From: Luscinia megarhynchos
Lineage: Eukaryota; Chordata; Aves; Passeriformes; Turdidae
Reading direction: 5' to 3'
NCBI GenBank assembly: GCA_034336665.1
Contig: CM067576.1
Span: forward strand, 16,179,960-16,243,959
DNA: 64,000 nt
Numbering within the stretch: position 1 is the stretch's first letter; every line of letters starts with the position of its first letter. Of the stretch, positions 37,829 to 49,060 are shown one piece after another. The position numbers were made by a program, and so were the translations under genes. The notes under the pieces are model-generated. The model did no database searches. It was not told the DNA's origin and saw only the letters and a list, made by a program, of their open reading frames with translations.

Positions 37829-37830
37829 CC

Positions 37831-38373
37831 TGTTGGAACTCAGAAATCTGGGAATTTTGAGCTTTGTGTGCTTTCTAGCTCTGACCCCCAGGAGAACACT
37901 GCTTTTGACCTGAGGCCTTGGAGAAGGCTTCCAAATTTGAGTGATGGAGTTAAAATCACGGCTGTGTGGTTGAATAGAGGTGTGTGATTTCACATGGTGA
38001 AAGATTTTGAATTTGGGGTTTTTAGAATGTAGTAACAGGTATGGGACAAGATGGAGGGGTTTGGGTGTTGTCTCCTTTCTGTCTTCTTCTTCCTTCTTCT
38101 TAATGATCTCTTTTTGGTTGGATAGCAATGTTACACTGCAGGTCACAAGAGTTTGGTTTTTGGGTCAAAAGTATAAATAATATAGGTGTTAGTTCTTTTT
38201 TGGCCTGTTTAGCTTTAATAACCTTGTAACTAACTAAGTTCATCTCCATTTTGCTCACTTTTAGCTGGAAGTGTTGCAGAACTCTCTGTACTTCGGATAA
38301 GATTTAATAAACAACCAAGTCCAAACACGAAAAAATTCATCTCCTTCATGTTTTTAATCCTGACTCTGAGTGA
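37831..38373 (+). mobile_element. LTR-A solo LTR, sense, near full length
   Basis: It begins tgttggaactcagaaatctg, then runs ctgacccccaggagaacactg, tttgacctgaggcctt, gagtgatggagtt and tttcacatggtgaaag. It ends with an AATAAA at 38306-38311 and ctgactctgag. At about 543 bp it matches the length of the copy at 59838. No target duplication could be made out. Confidence 0.85.
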
Positions 38374-38504
38374 AAACGGAAGAAAATGAAGACAAGCCAC
38401 TAAATAAGTGGTGCAGATACCACTTGTACAAGTGGTGAGGGAGAAAATCACCTGTTAAGACTCAGAGTCTTAACATGTAACCACCTTTACATTTCCCCCC
38501 ATGT

Positions 38505-38645
38505 GATATCACACACTTCTATTCAAAATTTTTGGAGTTTTGGAATCTTTCTCCACAGCCTCAGGTCAAACGCAGTGTTCTCCTGGGGGTCAGTGCCTGT
38601 CAGCACAGAAAGTTTAAAATTCTCGGTGACAGGGCTCCAGCAGCT
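38505..38645 (-). mobile_element. LTR-A fragment, antisense, 5' part
   Basis: It contains atatcacacacttctattca, aggtcaaacgcagtgttct, cctgggggtcagtg and cagcacagaaagtttaaaat, which is the 5' quarter of LTR-A read in reverse. Confidence 0.75.
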
Positions 38646-38699
38646 GCTGGGTCAGGCAGGCTGTGCTAAGCACAGACCCCACTGAGCCAAAATGCAGAA

Positions 38700-39101
38700 C
38701 AGCTCGTTACAATCATGGGATTGTTTAGGCTGGAAAAGCCTCTGAGGTCATTGAGACCAACCATTGCCTTGGCACTGCTGAGTTCCCCACTGAGCCGTGT
38801 CCCCAGGGCCACAGCCTGTGGCTTTTGGCCTCTTCCAGGGATGGTGGCTCCACCACAGCCCTGGGCCAGTCTGTTCTAGGGCTTCACTGCCCTTTCAGTG
38901 AAGGAATTGTCCCCAGTATTCAATCTAAGCCTTTCCTGGTGCAACTTGAGGCCTTTTCCTACTCCTGTCCCTGTTCCTGTTCTAGAGCCCCCCCGGCTGT
39001 CCCCTCCTGGCAGGAGCTGTGCAGAGCCACAAGGGCCCCTGAGCCTCCTTTTCTCCAGGCTGAGCCCTTCCCAGCTCCCTCAGCCTCTCCTGGGGCTCCA
39101 G
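38700..39101 (-). mobile_element. CR1 LINE fragment, antisense, interrupted by a pentamer array
   Basis: It runs from tcatgggattgtttaggctg through gaccaaccattgccttggca and gtgtccccagggccaca to ctcctggcaggagctgtg, agcctccttttctccaggc and agctccctcagcctctcctg. These are CR1 3' sequences in reverse. At gctccagcccc the element turns into the TTCCC array. Confidence 0.85.
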
Positions 39102-39582
39102 CCCCTTCCCTTCCCTTCCCTTCCCTTCCCTTCCCTTCCCTTCCCTTCCCTTCCCTTCCCTTCCCTTCCCTTCCCTTCCCTTCCCTTCCCTTCCCTTCCC
39201 TTCCCTTCCCTTCCCTTCCCTTCCCTTCCCTTCCCTTCCCTTCCCTTCCTTCCCTTCCCTTCCCTTCCCTTCCTTCCCTTCCCTTCCCTTCCCTTCCCTT
39301 CCCTTCCCTTCCCTTCCCTTCCCTTCCCTTCCCTTCCCTTCCCTTCCTTCCCTTCCCTTCCCTTCCCTTCCCTTCCCTTCCCTTCCCTTCCCTTCCCTTC
39401 CCTTCCCTTCCCTTCCCTTCCCTTCCCTTCCCTTCCCTTCCCTTCCCTTCCCTTCCCTTCCCTTCCCTTCCCTTCCCTTCCCTTCCCTTCCCTTCCCTTC
39501 CCTTCCCTTCCCTTCCCTTCCCTTCCCTTCCCTTCCCTTCCCTTCCCTTCCCTTCCCTTCCCTTCCCTTCCCTTCCCTTCCC
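39102..39582. repeat. TTCCC pentanucleotide array, 481-bp pure pyrimidine tract
   Basis: Every base is C or T. The pentamer ttccc repeats about 95 times with three single-base losses (tcctt slips at about 39247, 39272 and 39346). The minus strand is (GGGAA)n. It most likely grew from the ccccttccc sequence at the end of the CR1 block. Confidence 0.97.
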
Positions 39583-39592
39583 ATCCCTTCCC

Positions 39593-40155
39593 CAGCCCCT
39601 CAATGCCATTTTAATCCCTAGTTTTTTCTGCATGAGCAAAAATCCCACTGCCAACATGGGCTGTGGAAACTTTGGAGATTTCTCCTCATGCTTCTCCTGA
39701 CCTTTCTCCTCCTCCTGTGTGAGAAACAGAAAAGTTGTAGCATCACCACTTCTACCTCTCTACTCTGGTTTTCTTTTCCCAAAACCCTGCCTGAGAGATC
39801 TTCATCCCCTACTTGTCAAGCCTGAAGGAAGGTGAGGCTGGAACCAGGTGACCTTTAAACGTCCCTTCCAATCCCAACTCTTCAGTGATTTTATGGTTCT
39901 AAGAAAAACTTTGGCGTTCTGGGCGTCCTTCCCGGGCAGGAGAGCAGACGATGGCACCGTGGAAGGTGCTCTGCCAGCCAGCACAAATGCAGGGCTGGAG
40001 AAGCTATTTTGGATCTGGATGAAAAGGCCAGAACACGTCAGCAACCACAGCAATCCCAGCTGGGTGTGTGGCCATGCCGTGGTTTCCTTGACAGCTGAGA
40101 GGAAGAACAAACACTACACTGTAAGAGCAGGCACTGCTTTTTTTCCATCCTTTCT
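39593..40155. other. Unannotated spacer
   Basis: No gene is seen. 39840-39900 resembles a diverged CR1 tail (accaggtgacctttaaacgt, then cttccaatccc and gattttatggttct) in sense orientation. Confidence 0.35.
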
Positions 40156-40572
40156 TGTTGGAATCCTGGAACCTGGGAGTTTTGAACTTTCTGTGCTTTC
40201 TGGCACTGACCCCCAAAAGAACACTGCTTTTGACCTAAGGCTTTGGAGAAGGCTTCCAAAATTTGAGTGATGGAGTTGGAACCACTGGTGTGCAGTTTGG
40301 AACAGAGGTGTGTGATATGACATGGTGAAGGGCTTGGAATTTGGGGTTTTAGAATATAGTAAGAGGTACTCAAGATGGAGGGCAGTGGCTTCTTCTTCCT
40401 TCTTCTTTTCTTCCTTCTTCCTCTTAGTTTCAGGCATTAGTTTTTAATTGGATAGTTCAGCCTTAAAAGACCTTGTTATGAACCAGATACAGCTCCATTT
40501 TCTTGGTTTTAGCTTGTTAGCTAGAAGTGCTGTAGCACTCACTGTACTATAGATAAATAAGTCCTGACCCAG
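40156..40572 (+). mobile_element. LTR-A solo LTR, sense, 3'-truncated
   Basis: It begins tgttggaatcctggaacctg and follows LTR-A to gtgctgtagcactcactgta and atagataaataagtcctgac. The copy stops before the usual AATAAA tail: instead of agaattaataaacaac it reads aaataagtcctgac, a short internal deletion. Confidence 0.85.
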
Positions 40573-40674
40573 GACTGCAGAACTTCCAGAGGAGCATCCA
40601 CCACTCCAGAAAACACAGGACCCATGTAGTGGTTTAGTTGCACTACTTAATTAGTGGTTTGTTTTTCTTTTTTC

Positions 40675-41233
40675 TTTTCTTTCCACTCAGAGTTAAAATT
40701 AAAATCACAAAGGAGAGAATTTCTTGTTCAGACTTGGTTGTTTATTAAATCTTATTTAAAGTACAGAGAGTTTTGCAATACTTTTAGATACCAGCTAAAA
40801 GTGAGTAAGATAGAAATGAATTTAGATAGCTACAAGGTCTTAGAAAGCTAAATGGTTTAATAAAGGGCTAACACTTATATTATTTGTATTTTTGACTTGA
40901 TAACTAAACACTTGTGACTTGTAGTGTAGAACGGACTATTTAACCAAAAATTAATACCTGAAACTAGGAAAAAAAAATGAAAAAGAAGGAACAAGAAAAG
41001 GATGATGGGGTGGCACCCAAGAACTTCCTATCACAATGTTCTAAAACCCTAAATTCCAAACCTTTCACCATGTGAAATTACATTTCTATTCTAATTTCAC
41101 ACACTCGGCTTTAACTCCATCACTCCAATTTGGAAGCCTTCTCCAAAGTCTCAAGTCAAAAGCAGTGCTCTCCTGGGGGTCAGTGTCAAAAAGCACAAAA
41201 TATTCAAACCTCTCAGGTTTCTGGGTTCCAACA
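40675..41233 (-). mobile_element. LTR-A solo LTR, antisense, near full length
   Basis: It ends on the right with gggttccaaca (the reverse of tgttggaaccc) and starts on the left with cagagttaaaattaaaatc. Interior blocks match: tgtgaaattacatttctatt, caagtcaaaagcagtgctct and cctgggggtcagtgtc. It faces the 40156-40572 copy tail-to-tail. Confidence 0.85.
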
Positions 41234-42642
41234 GCCCGTGAGAGCAGCGTGGCAGGAGCAGGGAATGGATCCCAACCTCTGGAATTCCTCAGGGAGCCTT
41301 TGTGAGCAGCAGCCTCACACCCTGCTCTGCTCCAGGAAATGGCAATTTTTTCCTATTCCACCATGGGAAGTAGCAAATATTCCATGTCCTGTTCCTCCAC
41401 AGGCATAAAGTCCAGCGGGTTTCCATCCTGAAGGCGCTTTAGGGAATGTTTTCACGAGTGTGAAGGGGGGTGGAAACGCATCCCGCTCCCCCTGGGGATG
41501 GGAGGGAGCGGATTAGAGCCCGGACTGCCTGGCAGCACCTTCCTCCTGGGAACGAGGAGGCGGGGGATGCTCAGCAGGATCCTGGGGCACGTTCCTAAAT
41601 CCTTTCCCTTCCTCAGAGCCCCCACTGTTATTAGCTGCCCGCTCTGGCCGCTCCTCGCGTCTCCCCGGGGTTTTCTCCCTCTCTGCTCAGCCCGGTTGTC
41701 TCCTGGCCCTTCTCCAACGAGCACCCCGGGCTGCCAGAGCCCCCCTGCCCTCTAATCTCCCTTTCACTCCCGTGCTGCCGCTGCGGCCCTAAGCAGATTA
41801 GCCCGGGGCGCAGCTGCTCGTCCTGCCCCGGCAGCGCTGTCACCCCGGGGGGAGCCACGTGCGGGGGGGACACATGCACGGCCACCGCCCCGCTGGCAGC
41901 GCGGCTCTGGTGCCCTCTCCCGTCCAGCCCCAGCCCCGGAGGAGCTGAGAGCAGGGTGGGATGAGCTGGGAGCAGGCATTAGTAGGATATTTCCCCCCTT
42001 CCCTCCAAAGGTGGGAGACGCGGCCAACCTCACCTACTGATCCGGTTTGGGGTTTTTTTTTTCCTCCCAAATTTGAGGAGGAGAGGGTCAGGACGCGCTG
42101 GACATCCCTTCTGGAGCAGCGGGGCTCCAGCAGCACCAAGACAGATTTTCAAAGGCATTTGGAGCCCCGGTCCTGAATAAAGCAGATGACCCTACACAGC
42201 CAGGCGGGGCTTGGGAGCTGCGGGCACGGAGCGCTGCGCTCCCGGCACCGAGGGGGTTAACGCCGGGCTCTCGCAGATCTCCGTTTCCGTGACAACAGCT
42301 CCCGATGAATCCCAGAGCTCTGAAATCCCATTAAACATCTGCGAGAGGCTGCCCGTGCCGCCTGCTCAGGCTGCCACCTGCCGGCACCCCCGACCCCACG
42401 GAAAAACCCCAAAAACACAGCTCAGGGCTGGGGCTGCCTACCTGAGCCGGCTGTGCGGGGCTGCTGGACGGGCTGAGGGTGCTGCTTTCCAGCCCCTGAA
42501 GCTTTGGGGTGTCCTGGGAAGGAGCCATCCCCCAGGGCTTGGGGGTTTGGGGGTTTGGGGATTTGGGGCTGGGGTTTGGCTTGCTCCTCTGGCAGCAAAT
42601 CAGCCCGAATTCACCCCCTGGGACGGGGATCAAAGTTCTGAG
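41234..42642. other. GC-rich intergenic, CpG-retaining
   Basis: Unique-looking sequence. 41730-42330 retains many CpGs, and 42275-42345 (tttccgtgacaacagctccc, then cattaaacatctgcgagagg) is a possible regulatory element. No gene is recognised; frames here have no domain. Confidence 0.35.
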
Positions 42643-42870
42643 GGCAGGTTTGAGTGACTGGCACCCACTGGGGGTTTTGGGGGTCCTACACTGCGTGTGG
42701 AGGGTTTGGGGAGCTGTGGAGGGTCTCTGAGGATGGGGAACTTCGGGATGAACTCATTCCAAGCACTCAGGGGCGTGGAGGACTGAGGAAGGGTGTTGTG
42801 ACCTGGATCCTCACCTCTGGCCTCCATCCACTCCCCCCAGCTTTTGTGCACTCCAGGATTTTTAAAAACC
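42643..42870. repeat. Duplicated segment, copy 2 of 2
   Basis: This is the partner of 35357-35585, in the same orientation about 7.3 kb away, with scattered substitutions. Shared phrases include ggtttggggagctgtggag, gggatgaactcattccaagc and gctgaggaaggg/actgaggaaggg. Confidence 0.85.
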
Positions 42871-42974
42871 CTTTATATTTGATTTAAGAAATTTGGACTT
42901 TTCCTTCTCCGTGCTTGCACCGCTGCTTGCAACAGGAGAAGGTGAGGAGGAATTTAGGGGGGTGCCACACAGCC

Positions 42975-43105
42975 GTTCATTTTGGGAAAGACCTTTAAGA
43001 TCATCAAATTCACATCATCACTGTGGTCACCTCTAAACCACGTCCTCAAGTGCCACCTCCACCCTTTTGAACACTTCCAGGGGTGGTGGTGACTCTGCCA
43101 ATGAT
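42975..43105 (-). mobile_element. CR1 LINE terminal fragment, antisense
   Basis: It contains gggaaagacctttaagatca, then gaacacttccaggggtgg and ggtgactctgccaa. These are CR1 3' blocks in reverse, diverged. Confidence 0.65.
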
Positions 43106-44544
43106 GCTCCTGCTGGCATTGCTCACCCAATGTGTTCCTGCCGTGGGTAGGAAAATCAGAAAACAGTGTCCAGGATTATTACAATACAGTTTATTGCACA
43201 ATAGATATAAAATTCATCTGTATGTGATATATAAATCTTATTATTCAATAGGGCTCTGCAGCTGAACGTGGCTGTGGCTGCTCAGCTGTAAATATTGTTA
43301 TCCCCAACTGCACCCCAAACTTTCAGAGGTGCAGTTTCCCAGCTTCTCCTGCCATCCCCAAAGGCTGCTGAGTTTTATCCTGGGAAAAAGCCTCTCCTAC
43401 GCTTAGGGAAGGATGGGACAGGAAGAAACACGGAGCCAGCAGTGCCTTCTTCACCCCCCTCTCCATCACACATGGCTGGGATGGGAGGGAGAAGTCACAG
43501 CAGCAGGAGCCCTGGAAAATCTGGCATCTGCAGGCACCAGGGGAATCCAGAGGGGCCACGGATGAAAGCTGACACAGAAAGAAAATGCTCTTTTGGAGCT
43601 ACAATTGCTGGCACAGCTGCTGGCCAGACCCCCTTCCAAAACCTGAAACATGCCAGCGAGGGGATGGGAATCATTAACTGGTTCGTTTGTGGGATTTAAC
43701 CCCTTCCCCCTCCCCCTGCCCCCCCCCCAATAAACTCAGATTCCTCAGGATTTGCTCACCCGTGTGCTGGAGGGCCTGGGGCTCCTCTCCAGCAGCAGGA
43801 AGGGGCTGAGGAGCCACGGGCAGAGCCCTCACCCCTCCTCAAAAAGCTTTGAGAGGCAGAAACCACGGGCACATGGCTTTTCTGCAGGGCTAAATGTCCG
43901 GGAAAGAGGCCAAACAGCACCCAGGGGAAACCCAGGGAGGTTTGGTGCTGCTTTCAAAGGGCAGAGGCTTGGAGAGCCCCCGGCCTCAGCAGGGGATGGC
44001 CATAAAAAACAGCCTGAGCTTTGCAAATGGAGCAGTTGGCTGAAAACTGCAGGGTGATGTGGGATGGGTGCTGGGGGAAGGTGGGACCTCTGTCCAGAGC
44101 CTTGGCCAGGTCCTTGGGGCTCCTGGGCTCAGTGACAGCACCTGGGGGGTCTGAGCCTCACCTGTGCCCACTCTGGATCAGAACCCCCTGGTCAGAGGCA
44201 GCAAAGCAGCAGGAGGGAGGGGGGGAGGAATGTGAGAGCTCACAAAGCATCTCGCTGCAGGAGTCCAGGCTGCCAGGAGGAGGGGATGAGCTTCAGGAGA
44301 GCCAGAGAGGCAGGAAGTCAAGGCAGAGGGACAGTAATTGAGGCCATATGTTGGAAGCAAAGAGTGCAGCGGGTAGCAGGGAGCAGGCCTGGGGAGAAGA
44401 GCCACGCTTGGGGACAGCAGAGTGACATTAACCCCTGGGACAAGCACAAGGCTGGATTCAGGCCGGCCACAACTGCTGGGAGAGGTCCCTGCTGCAGTGA
44501 GAGGAACGAGGGATTTGTCTTCACAAACGAGCTGTGGGTCTGCT
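43106..44544. other. Intergenic, unannotated
   Basis: The AT-rich piece 43165-43255 contains acagtttattgcacaatag (a minus-strand AATAAA) and may be an LTR fragment or conserved element. No gene is seen in the rest. Confidence 0.35.
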
Positions 44545-44985
44545 GGTAGATAAAACAGCAGTGAGAGAGAAAAGAAATAATGGGAAGGATTCCACTGATT
44601 TATAAATGGAAAAAGATATTTGCATTTACAAGCTGTAGGTTTGCTGATAAATGAAATTGGATATTGAAAGATGAAAGAAATAATGGGGAAAAACCACAAA
44701 TTCTGTAAGAATTAAAAATTAAAAGGGAGGGTTGTACATTAGAGGGGAATCTCAGGTATCAGGTGTTCTGGGAAGTCTGGACCTCTCAAGGACCTCAGCC
44801 CATGGGGTAAGAGAGAGGGAAATTGGGATAAAAAGGAGGCTGCATCCTCCAAAAATTTGAGAGGCCCCAGAGGAATGCCCCATGACCTCCCCCTTTATTT
44901 GAATAAAGTAAAAGACTCCTCTGTCTCCTTGTTTTGGACATAAACCTCTGCTGTTTGTGGATTAATTTTCCTGACAGCAGGATCA
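44545..44985 (+). mobile_element. LTR-F, probable solo LTR
   Basis: The block carries a repeated aaagaaataatggg (about 100 bp apart), then taaaaaggaggctgcatcct, then tttatttgaataaagtaaaa with AATAAA at 44902-44907, and gactcctctgtctccttg. The order promoter-like, signal, R/U5-like fits an LTR. There is no internal coding sequence. Confidence 0.55.
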
Positions 44986-45679
44986 GGAGGTTTCCAAACT
45001 TACCCTTGGTAACATCCGAATTTCATGGGTAATATTGCAAAAAGGTGAAGGAAATGGCAGCTTTATAAAAAAAAATAAATCAAGATTTGTTCTAATCCAT
45101 GTCCCTGAGTGTGCACAGAGTGAGGAAGGAAAGTGGAAATATGAAAATATGGGCAGTGCCAGGAATGAGGCCAGGTCCTCTCTGCTCCCCAAAAATTTTC
45201 CTGCCAGGGGAGGATTTACTCACACAGAGGTTTGGACACATTTGGAGTGATGAAGGAGTCACCTGGGGCTGCACATTTCTGATTTCTGATTTTTGATTTC
45301 TGTCCCACAGAGGCCATCCCACTGCTTTAGGTATTCCCAGGCTCAGGCAACAGCACTGGGAAAAAACAGTTTATGGCCTCTCCCCCTCCTCGCTTTTAAA
45401 CCACGTTTGAATGAAATGTGAGACGTGTGTGGTTGGAACAGAGGATTCTGGCACAGCACCGGGCTTGGGAAAAGAGAACAGAGCTCTGGTGCTGACACCC
45501 ACCGAGCCTGCCAGGAAATCCAGGAGGTGATGGAGGGCAGGAGTGCAGCTCTGAGGGGCTGCACAGGCTTTGGGGGGATGCAAATTGCTGAGTTTTGTAT
45601 GGCCAGAAAACCTCAGGGCTTTGAGAAGCTTCTCTGCATTAGTGGCTCCACGTATTAGTGGTCATGTTATATTTTTTGC
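44986..45679. other. Intergenic, unannotated
   Basis: No gene is seen. A repeated tttctgattt phrase lies at 45277-45300. Confidence 0.35.
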
Positions 45680-46200
45680 CTTCTCTTAGAGTCAGGATTG
45701 AAGCACAAGAGATGGATTTTCATGTTTGGGACTGGGTTGTTTATGAATTCTTATCTGTAGAACAGAGAGTTCTGCAGCACTTCTCGTTAAAAGCAATAAA
45801 AGGTTGGTAGATCCAGCTCGTTACAGGGTCTTTTAAAAGCAAACAGTCCAATTAAAAACGAACATCTATATTATTTATGCTTTTGACCCAATGACCAAAC
45901 ACCTGTGACCCATACTGCAGTACTTTCCATCCAACCAAAAACTACTGCTTAAAACCAAGAGGAAGGAGCAAGAAGGAAGGAAAAGACAATGCCCAGAATA
46001 TCCCATATTGCCCCATACCCTATTCTAAAACCCCAAATTGCAAACCCTTCCCCATATGAAATCACACACTTCTATTCAGTGATTCTAACTCCATCACTCA
46101 GTTTTGGAAGCCTTCTCCAAGGCCTCAGATCAAAAGCAGTGTTCTTTTGGGGGTCAGTGTCAGAAAGCACAGAAAGTTCCAAACTCTTTGGGGTTTCAGC
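45680..46200 (-). mobile_element. LTR-A solo LTR, antisense
   Basis: It runs from gagtcaggattgaagcacaa on the left to gaaagttccaaactctttgg on the right, with cctgtgacccatactgcagt, catatgaaatcacacacttc and atcaaaagcagtgttctttt between, all LTR-A blocks in reverse. Confidence 0.85.
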
Positions 46201-48084
46201 ATCTCTGGAGCTCAGTTTGCAGATCACTGCCCATGAGAGAGTCTCTCAGATAAAGCTGGAGCTCTGCAGGTAAACCCAAAATTGCTGCTCTCAGGATTTC
46301 TCCTCTCAGTAGAATTCCCCAAGGAAATCCAGCTCCAGAGCATCTCTCTTTTCATCTGTAGCTCTCTTTGCACCCAGTCCTGCTGCCCCAAACCCCCACT
46401 TGCATCCCACCAGCTGTTCTCTGCTGTTCTCACTGCTGCTGCTTCTCCTCCCTCCCCAGATTTGCACAGATCATGGTTCCAGCTCCTGCAGGACAGGAGA
46501 AACAGCTGCTGCCATGGGTGGGAGGGGAAAACCACACAAAAGGGGTTAAATCCTCTTTGGAGGGGGCAGGGAGGAGCATGGCAGAGCTGAGCAATGGGGC
46601 TCTGAGGAATCTGCTCCCTCAAGATGTCCAGCAGGGCAGCTGGACATGGATTTTGGGAAGAAATTCTTCCCTGGGAGGAGGGTGAGGCCCTGGCACAGCT
46701 GCCCAGAGAAGCTCAAGGGCACTCAAAGGTGAGCCCAGAATCTGCTCTGTGCTGGGGTGACTTTTGCACCCCCTGAGGGAAGGGTGGACAGGGGGAAATG
46801 ACCTCCTTTTGTGACAGCTCACATCCTCTTTGAAACGTTTTTCACCCTAAAAGCAAAAGGATATTGTCAATTTTCCCCCACAGATTTGTCACTCTTATCT
46901 GTTTTCTGGGAAGTTCAGAGTGTTCCACTGCACAGTCAGAATCCATCCTCTCGTCCTGTTTGAGCTTTTCTTCAAGTTCTCAGCAGACACTGAAAAAAAA
47001 AAACAATAAACCCTATAAAAATAGAGAAGGACATTCCTAAAATATTTGCTCAAACCAGGAGCAGTGTCTATCCTGCACTCCAGACGTTCCCTCTGAGAGC
47101 CCTCTGACCTCCCTGCCAGGAGTGGGGCTCATCCCCCCTCTAACAACCCCCAGAAAAGATAATTAACTGCTTCAGGCAATTTCCCAGCAGCAGATCTCTG
47201 GGAAATGTGAGAAGGGGAAGGTCCCTTCCTGCTCTGGATGGGGGATGTGTGCTCAGAGCACGGGCAGAGCTCATCACACCATGCTCCTGTGCACTTCCCA
47301 GGCAGATTTCTGCAGCATCCATACACACTGAGGCTCTCCTCGTGCTTCTTTCACGGTGTTTTGGTCTGGGTCACTCACACCAGAGGAGATCTGAATGTTT
47401 TACCAGTCTCCAAGGTGAGGGGGAAAAAAAAATTTCTTTGGATTTGCTTGAAGTTGTTCAAGACTGAGAACTGGAACAGTAAAAAGATTCTGAGTAAAAG
47501 CTCCAGTGCAGCCTGGGACAGGGGTGGGGCTGGGATTTTCCGAGGGGTTTTGGGAGAAGATTTGGAGCAGGTGAGGCTGAGCAGAGCTCTGGGGGGACAG
47601 CAGGGCTCAGCAGAGCTCCCGGCCCCTCAGGGACGGATGCATCTGCGCTGGCATCCTGCTCCTGCTTTCCTTCCTCCCTCCGTGACTCAGCTTTTCATCC
47701 CTGCAGGACAATAGCTGTCCCTCCTCCCACCACCACATCCGCCTGCTCCATCGGTTCATTCCCTCCCTGTGCAGCCCAGCACAGCCACAGCCATCACAGC
47801 AAAAAGGTTTCCACTGCGGCCACTCCAATAAAACACCTCAGGTTTGCAGACTCAGCAAGGAGCTAAAATTGTCTTTGCTCGGAGCTCCCTGCTCCCCACC
47901 CCCAGCCATCCCTTTGCCTTCCCTGGATCACCTCTGATGCCAGGACTGTGCTTTTTGGAGATGGATGTGAGGAAATTTGGCCAGGAAAGAATCTGCTCAG
48001 GAAAACAGGACTGTGTGGGAGGCATTGGGAGCCTTGCCAGCCTCAGGGGTTTGCAGGAGCTGGAAATCCTCTGGGAATTCTTCC
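46201..48084. other. Intergenic with a small CR1 piece
   Basis: A sense CR1 fragment lies at about 46630-46725 (ggaagaaattcttccctggg, then ggtgaggccctggcacagc). An A run lies at 46993-47004 and another at 47422-47431. No gene is recognised. Confidence 0.4.
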
Positions 48085-48387
48085 TGGGACCCCACCTGGA
48101 GCATCCCTGAGCACAGGACGGACCTGGAGCTGCTGGATGAGCCCAGAGGAGGCCACGGGGATGCTCCAAGGGCTGGAGCCAGGCTGGGGGAGCTCACCTG
48201 GAGAGGGGAAGGATCCAGGGAGAGCTCAGAGCCCCTTCCAGTGCCTAAAGAGGCTCCAGGAGAGCGGGAGAGGGGCTGGGGACACGGGATGGAGGGACAG
48301 ACACAGGGAACGGCTCCCACTGCCACAGGGCAGGGATGGATGGGATACTGGGCAGGAATTCTTTCCTGTGAGGTGCTGCACACGGTG
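48085..48387 (+). mobile_element. CR1 LINE fragment, sense, running into a minisatellite
   Basis: It contains gagcacaggacggacctgga, then aagggctggagccaggct, then ggaaggatccagggagagct, then ggcaggaattctttcctgtg and ggtgcccag, in CR1 order. At ggtgcccag it passes straight into the aggttagattttagg array. Confidence 0.75.
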
Positions 48388-49060
48388 CCCAGGTTAGATT
48401 TTAGGAAGGCTAGATTCGATTTTAAGTAGGTTAGATTAGATTTTAGGAAGGCTAGATTCGATTTAAGTAGGTTAGGTTAGATTTTAGGAAGTCTAGGTTA
48501 GATTTTAGGCAGGCTAGATTAGATTTTAGTAAGTCTAGGTTAGATTTTAGGAAGGTTAGATTAGATTTTAGGCAGGTTAGATTAGATTTTAGGAAGTCTA
48601 GGTTAGATTTTAGGCAGGCTAGATTAGATTTTAGTAAGTCTAGGTTAGATTTTAGGAAGGTTAGATTAGATTTTAGGCAGGCTAGATTAGATTTTAGGCA
48701 GGTTAGATTAGATTTTAGGCAGGTTAGATTAGATTTTAGGAAGTCTAGGTTAGATTTTAGGAAGTCTGGGTTAGATTTTAGGCAGGCTAGATTAGATTTT
48801 AGGCAGGTTAGATTAGATTTTAGGAAGGTCTAGGTTAGATTTTAGGAAGGCTAGATTCGATTTTAGGCAGGCTAGATTAGATTTTAGTAAGTCTAGGTTA
48901 GATTTTAGGAAGGTTAGATTAGATTTTAGGTAGGTTAAGTAGATTTTAAGTAGGTTAGACTCAATTTTTAGGAGGTTAGATTAGATTTTAGGTAGGTTAG
49001 ATTAGGTTTTAGGAAGGTTAAATTAGATTTTAGGAAGGTGAGGTTAGATTTTAGGAAGGA
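48388..49060. repeat. Minisatellite arm 1, about 21-bp unit
   Basis: The unit is gttagattagattttaggaa plus g, about 21 bp, with variants ggcagg, ggtagg and gtctagg. A five-unit block repeats with a period of about 105 bp (phrase gtctaggttagattttaggc at 48491 and 48596). The same unit continues in inverted orientation from 49061. Confidence 0.95.

Noticed and set aside
38825..39700. Frame with many FPSLP repeats
   Set aside because: It is a translation of the TTCCC pentamer array.
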